From positions 20,302-84,301 of the forward strand of contig QZJD01000069.1 of the NCBI GenBank assembly GCA_003604995.1: 64,000 nt of DNA, in the 5' to 3' direction. The position numbers and the translations under genes were made by a program. The notes below the pieces were generated by a model. It made no database searches. It was not told the origin of the DNA and saw nothing but the letters and a program-made list of their open reading frames with translations. Below, in pieces: positions 60,180 through 64,000 of this stretch (position 1 is its first letter; each line of letters starts with the position of its first letter). This DNA comes from Desulfobulbus sp. GTDB lineage: Bacteria > Desulfobacterota > Desulfobulbia > Desulfobulbales > Desulfobulbaceae.

Positions 60180-60577
60180 CCCTCTTCCCTCTTAATGCTG
60201 AGCTCAACATAAAAAATGATTGTTGAGCAACACCCACGCGTAGCATTTGCTGCCAGTTTGGGAAAGGGCCGTTTCCTAAGGGCCTGGAAAGAAATAAGTG
60301 TTACAAATAGGCGCTCAGATTTGGGTCAGATTTGGGCGGGCCGATTGAACAAAACCGCAGGCGTAGCAGCGCTACATCGAGGATTTTGTGATTGAGGCCC
60401 GGCCGAAGATGGCCCGAAGATGAGATGCATAGTGTTACAGTTATTTCTTTCCAGGCCCTAACGACCGAGGAAATCGATCCGGTCCTTGTCGCCAAGAAAG
60501 ATATCCTGGCGGTTCAGCCCTTTGGCTATAATGCGGGGGACTGCCCGGGGGACATCGATACGTTGATGTCTCGGCAT
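60180..60577 (-). pseudogene. REP-associated tyrosine transposase (RAYT, TnpA_REP) remnant, interrupted
   Basis: Minus strand MPRHQRIDVPRAVPRIIAKGLNRQDIFLGDKDRIDFLGR up to element B, then beyond it ETALSQTGSKCYAWVLLNNHF followed by frameshift/stops. Confidence 0.7.
60280..60458. repeat. MITE-like foldback element B (about 179 bp)
   Basis: GGGCCTGGAAAGAAATAA inverted at both ends, flanked by TAA/TAA (60277-60279, 60459-60461); full-length imperfect palindrome. Confidence 0.75.
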
Positions 60578-60651
60578 GGTTTTTATCATGCAAGCCAAAA
60601 CAATCTTATCAATTAACCTATTAAACTAACTCCCCCCTCTACCCTTTCCTG

Positions 60652-60948
60652 TTATACCGTTATCTCTTCCGTTGGCAAGATTTGCCGGCCATGTCTTACT
60701 GTTAAAATGCAGACTTTGCTTGTTATAACAGCGTAAATGATACGATAATTTCCATAAATTATTTCACGTATATCATCCCTCTGAGTTTCAGGAACTATTC
60801 TTCCTGACATTGGCGACGATTTTAAAACACCAACTTTTTCAAACAATGCCTCGATCCATTTTGCTGCTGCAATGGGGTTGTCTTGAGCAATATACTCCGA
60901 GATTTCTGATGCTCTTTCTATAGCAAGTGGGGACCATATAATTTTCAT
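60652..60948 (-). CDS. ParE/RelE-family toxin
   Basis: MKIIWSPLAIERASEISEYIAQDNPIAAAKWIEALFEKV..REIIYGNYRIIYAVI..ILTVRHGRQIL. Confidence 0.88.
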   Translation of the reverse strand: MKIIWSPLAIERASEISEYIAQDNPIAAAKWIEALFEKVGVLKSSPMSGRIVPETQRDDIREIIYGNYRIIYAVITSKVCILTVRHGRQILPTEEITV

Positions 60949-61226
60949 TTTATTATACGTTCCATAATTTTCGTTTTTGCATCGTTATGATTGACGCCTT
61001 CGCCAGCTTGAACCTGTGCCATAGCAGTGTGTATGTCTTGCAGAACTTCGATTTTTTCCTGCATGGCCTCGTATTCCCCAACGTCAATTAAAACTGCGAC
61101 ACCTTTCCCGTGTTGTGTGATAACTAGAGGTCTTTTGGTGTCGTGAACTTGTTTTAAAAAAGATGCAATTCCTGTCCGGAATTCTGACATGGGTCGAATG
61201 TCTTGATCGATTTTGAGCCTTTGCAT
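60945..61226 (-). CDS. Phd/YefM-family antitoxin
   Basis: RPMSEFRTGIASFLKQVHDTKRPLVITQHGKGVAVLIDVGEYEAMQEKIEVLQDI; overlaps toxin start (ATGA). Confidence 0.88.
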   Translation of the reverse strand: MQRLKIDQDIRPMSEFRTGIASFLKQVHDTKRPLVITQHGKGVAVLIDVGEYEAMQEKIEVLQDIHTAMAQVQAGEGVNHNDAKTKIMERIIK

Positions 61227-61299
61227 AATGCACCTCCTGCATTCTATTTAGTACATTATAGCGTACATAAAAGTGTCGGTCAAGGTGTGGGGAGGTAGT

Positions 61300-61400
61300 T
61301 GAGATAGACCCGCCAGTTAACCGACCGCCCTCTCGCAGATCCCTGCGTGCGGTTCTCCGCACAGGACTCTTCAGTATTGTTCGCTTCGTACAAGCGCAAA
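61300..61400 (-). mobile_element. group II intron 3' fragment (domain V/VI-like)
   Basis: Minus strand GAGTCCTGTGCGGAGAACCGCACGCAGGGATC (61338-61369) folds as domain V with 2-nt CG bulge, followed by GGCGGTCGGTTAACTGGCGGGTCTATCTCAAC. No RT ORF nearby. Confidence 0.65.
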
Positions 61401-61481
61401 GGTTGAACTAAGCGCAAGATGCGAGAAGGAATAGAGATGTATTGAGTTTCTTAGTTTCTTATGGATGTCCCGCTTGCCCCG

Positions 61482-63896
61482 TTAATTCAGGGCGTCTTTT
61501 GTTAAAGTGGCCTCCAGTACGTCGAAGGGCTGCCTGGTAACTTTCATGATATATTCGGCTTCCGATTTTTTAGACCATTTCCCTTTGACGTAATCGGAAA
61601 AATCTCTTGAGAACATCCGGTCAATGAGGTCTTCAAGGTCCTCTTTCTTGACCTCAATGCCATTGTCGTTACCAGAAAAAGGATCCTTAATCATCACCTT
61701 GGAGGGCATCATCCAGTGGGTGCCGAATGTGCCTTTTGCACGCATGGCATCCGGCATAGGCAGGTATACGAGCCGTATTTTGTTTTTTTGCTTGGAGATC
61801 GATTCATGCAGCTGTTCCACGTGGGTGAAGAGTTCCTTGATCAGACCGTCGGCAATTTTCTCGGAGGCTCCGAATTTTGCCCCCACCCCTCGGTCGCTCT
61901 TGTAATCAGGACCAAAAGCGGATGCATCCGCAATGATAATACTAATTTCCGGCAGAGCCAGAACCTGACCGCGCTTTTGCAGGGTTTCAAGGGCCTCGAC
62001 CAGTGCAAGTAAAACGGAGATGATGCCCCGATTTTCCACTGCTCCGCCGTCTGTCACCCAAAATGGTTTCCCGTCAATCGTAACTGCGGCATTTGAAAAT
62101 ACAGGCGGGAAATTTGCACTCAACGATGCGGCGTTAACCAATTTTGCCTGCGGGTCGTTTACAATTTTATAAGGGAGGTCGAATCCCCAGACACCATCGC
62201 CGGTTGCGGGTTTCCTGCTGAAATTCGAAGCAAGGTTCGTCACCACAAGCAGCCCGCCCGCGGAGGAGGCGGTGGTTTTCTGATATACAGAACCCTCGGT
62301 TGCTGGAGATCCGCAAAGCGAGGTATTGAAGATAAGCCCCATGTCTCTGATTTCACCGAGAATCTCCCGCCGTTTGACTTCTTCGGATACTCCGGCGTGA
62401 AGGAACCGGCGCTGAAAGCTTTCGGTCAGAAGTTGACCGAGCCGTATGCTGGATACGACACGCCACTCACCGGCACCGGCGATGACGTCTTCAATGAAAG
62501 GAGAGGCGAGGGTTTTCCGCATCTTAACCCATGCTTCGTCGTTTTTTTGGCGCAGGGATGGTTTGTGGATTGCAAAGTAGGAAAGGGCTGCGCTGCCCCC
62601 GGAAACCCCGCTTGCCAGAATCAGACGATCTATCTGGTCGAGACGCCAGATGCCATGCAGGACAGCTGTAGTATAAAGCGCAGCACGAGTACCGCCGCCG
62701 GAAGCGGCAAGCATGATAACGGGCTTTTCTCCGGATGCCAGCAGGGACTCGGAGAGGTCATAGGTACGCGCTTCCGTGCTTTCCGCAACAAGGCCGGGCT
62801 CCTGGTCCAGGCGATGCAGGGTTACACCGAGAATGACAAGAACAGCAACAAAAGATAACGAACAAACTCCCGCGAAGACCCGGAATCGCTGAACAACTCT
62901 GACCGCCTCTTCCCGGAGGTCTGATCGCGCGGATTCCGGGGCTGTCTGGACAATTTGATTCAGGAATTCCGAGGGTTCAAACATACGCATGTTTTTACCC
63001 TGCTTGCTTGGAATCACGGCAATGCGGCCCCCGCCGTGGCGTTCGATCCTGCCGGTTGGATTCTTGAACCTGTCAAAGTCGCTTAACAGATCCAGGGTCG
63101 CCTGGTCGATCCAGAAGTCATAGAACCAGAAAAGCGAATAGGTGGAAAAAATATAGGAGAAAATAAGCAGCTTTGATCCGGCATCAAATATGGTTGTAAC
63201 GTAGCTTACCCCGGCAAGCCGGAGGATGGCGAGAAGCACTATGGCCAAGGTTACCAACAGCGTGCCGCCGGTGAAAAAAACGTGGTGAACAAGGCGGACG
63301 AATGCGTCTCGATCAGGGTCATAGCTGCCTGCCGCAAAAAGCATCCATGAAAAGAATAAAGCAGTGATGGCCCATGGCCAGATGGGGTCCTGAGGGACAA
63401 CCAACACCACAAGGGCAACAGGCGTGATCATGTGCAGGGGTTTGCGCATGATCACCAGGAGGAAAGCGCCGATAACATCCCATTTGTTAAAACCTTTCGG
63501 GCTTCCCTGATCCGCTATCTTGTTGGCATCAAAATGATCAGCCGAATTAAACTTTCTGATGGCATCGTCCGGTAGTGCAAAAACTTTCCAGCGCATCAGC
63601 ATATAGGCAATGGGCACGGCGATAGACAGTGCAAGCAAGGACAGGCCGCTATAATAGTGGCGGTAAATGACATGGGTTGCCTGGGCATGATTGTCCCCTA
63701 TGATCCATGTTGAAAAAACCAAAGCGGTGATCAGCCCGAACTGGAGCCATGCCATTCCATGCCAATTATTCTGAAGAAAGTAGCTGAGCTGGATGACCAG
63801 AGCCAAGGTAAGCAGAAAGACAGCCGCCCAAATGTTGAGCCACCCCCTATCACCACCGTGGCCCCAGGCTAACGTGGGGCCGAACAGGATAAACAC
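61482..63896 (-). CDS. multi-TM patatin-like phospholipase
   Basis: ASGGGTRAALY oxyanion loop, ASGVSGGSAAL (GxSxG), VTDGGAVENRG catalytic Asp; about 7 TM helices before the hydrolase. Track start (63932) lies inside the IS end; GTG 63896 proposed. Confidence 0.8.
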   Translation of the reverse strand: MFILFGPTLAWGHGGDRGWLNIWAAVFLLTLALVIQLSYFLQNNWHGMAWLQFGLITALVFSTWIIGDNHAQATHVIYRHYYSGLSLLALSIAVPIAYMLMRWKVFALPDDAIRKFNSADHFDANKIADQGSPKGFNKWDVIGAFLLVIMRKPLHMITPVALVVLVVPQDPIWPWAITALFFSWMLFAAGSYDPDRDAFVRLVHHVFFTGGTLLVTLAIVLLAILRLAGVSYVTTIFDAGSKLLIFSYIFSTYSLFWFYDFWIDQATLDLLSDFDRFKNPTGRIERHGGGRIAVIPSKQGKNMRMFEPSEFLNQIVQTAPESARSDLREEAVRVVQRFRVFAGVCSLSFVAVLVILGVTLHRLDQEPGLVAESTEARTYDLSESLLASGEKPVIMLAASGGGTRAALYTTAVLHGIWRLDQIDRLILASGVSGGSAALSYFAIHKPSLRQKNDEAWVKMRKTLASPFIEDVIAGAGEWRVVSSIRLGQLLTESFQRRFLHAGVSEEVKRREILGEIRDMGLIFNTSLCGSPATEGSVYQKTTASSAGGLLVVTNLASNFSRKPATGDGVWGFDLPYKIVNDPQAKLVNAASLSANFPPVFSNAAVTIDGKPFWVTDGGAVENRGIISVLLALVEALETLQKRGQVLALPEISIIIADASAFGPDYKSDRGVGAKFGASEKIADGLIKELFTHVEQLHESISKQKNKIRLVYLPMPDAMRAKGTFGTHWMMPSKVMIKDPFSGNDNGIEVKKEDLEDLIDRMFSRDFSDYVKGKWSKKSEAEYIMKVTRQPFDVLEATLTKDALN

Positions 63897-63902
63897 ATAA
63901 AC

Positions 63903-64000
63903 TGTCAATCGGCGTTTAAAATTGACCCCCAATCGGCGTCCAATTTTGACCCCCCATTGGTAAAAAAATATTCATCATGACGGTGGTCACTGTCTGTTTC
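63903..64000 (+). mobile_element. IS21-like insertion sequence terminus (continues past right edge)
   Basis: Tandem repeats CAATCGGCGTTTAAAATTGACCCCC (63906-63930) and CAATCGGCGTCCAATTTTGACCCCC (63930-63954), preceded by TGT end, typical of IS21-family multiple terminal repeats. Confidence 0.65.

Noticed and set aside
60392-60616. 74-aa plus-strand ORF
   Set aside because: It is the antisense of the RAYT N-terminal remnant and half of foldback element B.

Overview
The window is GC-rich bacterial chromosome. Gene content suggests a Desulfobulbales-like Desulfobacterota, which is inference only. It holds about 50 supportable genes. (1) 1-12.3 kb is an extracellular-electron-transfer-type block: a multiheme cytochrome running off the left edge on the minus strand (absent from the ORF track), then a plus-strand run of a multiheme c protein with two non-canonical heme motifs, a cyt b/triheme fusion, an NHL propeller, and 22-, 15- and 10-CXXCH cytochromes. 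(2) 12.4-19.2 kb: a 5'-truncated MCP, a SHOCT protein, and a ZraP/ZraS/ZraR-like module with a near-consensus sigma-54 promoter and upstream inverted repeats. (3) 19.3-39.9 kb is the most unusual region: about 18 kb on one strand, headed by a PAS/sigma-54 activator. It contains a giant ~1944-aa surface protein, three cupredoxin/multicopper-oxidase (MCO) proteins whose copper motifs are split between polypeptides, a lipoprotein, a subtilase, an SBBP-repeat protein, a Cu P-type ATPase and an MCO fused to a CopB-like barrel. Three of these secreted proteins share a C-terminal 'FPWxLFxxPI/PAI' motif that may be a sorting signal. (4) 40-60 kb is mostly housekeeping (pckA, hemA, ccsB, siroheme, mobA, mqnB/mqnD, queA, murI, lolA, S1-like) plus an unusual radical SAM protein. 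(5) 60-64 kb is a mobile scar: a RAYT pseudogene split by a foldback element, a ParE/Phd-type TA pair, a group II intron 3' fragment, and a membrane patatin gene abutting an IS21-like end. No tRNA, rRNA or CRISPR was recognised.
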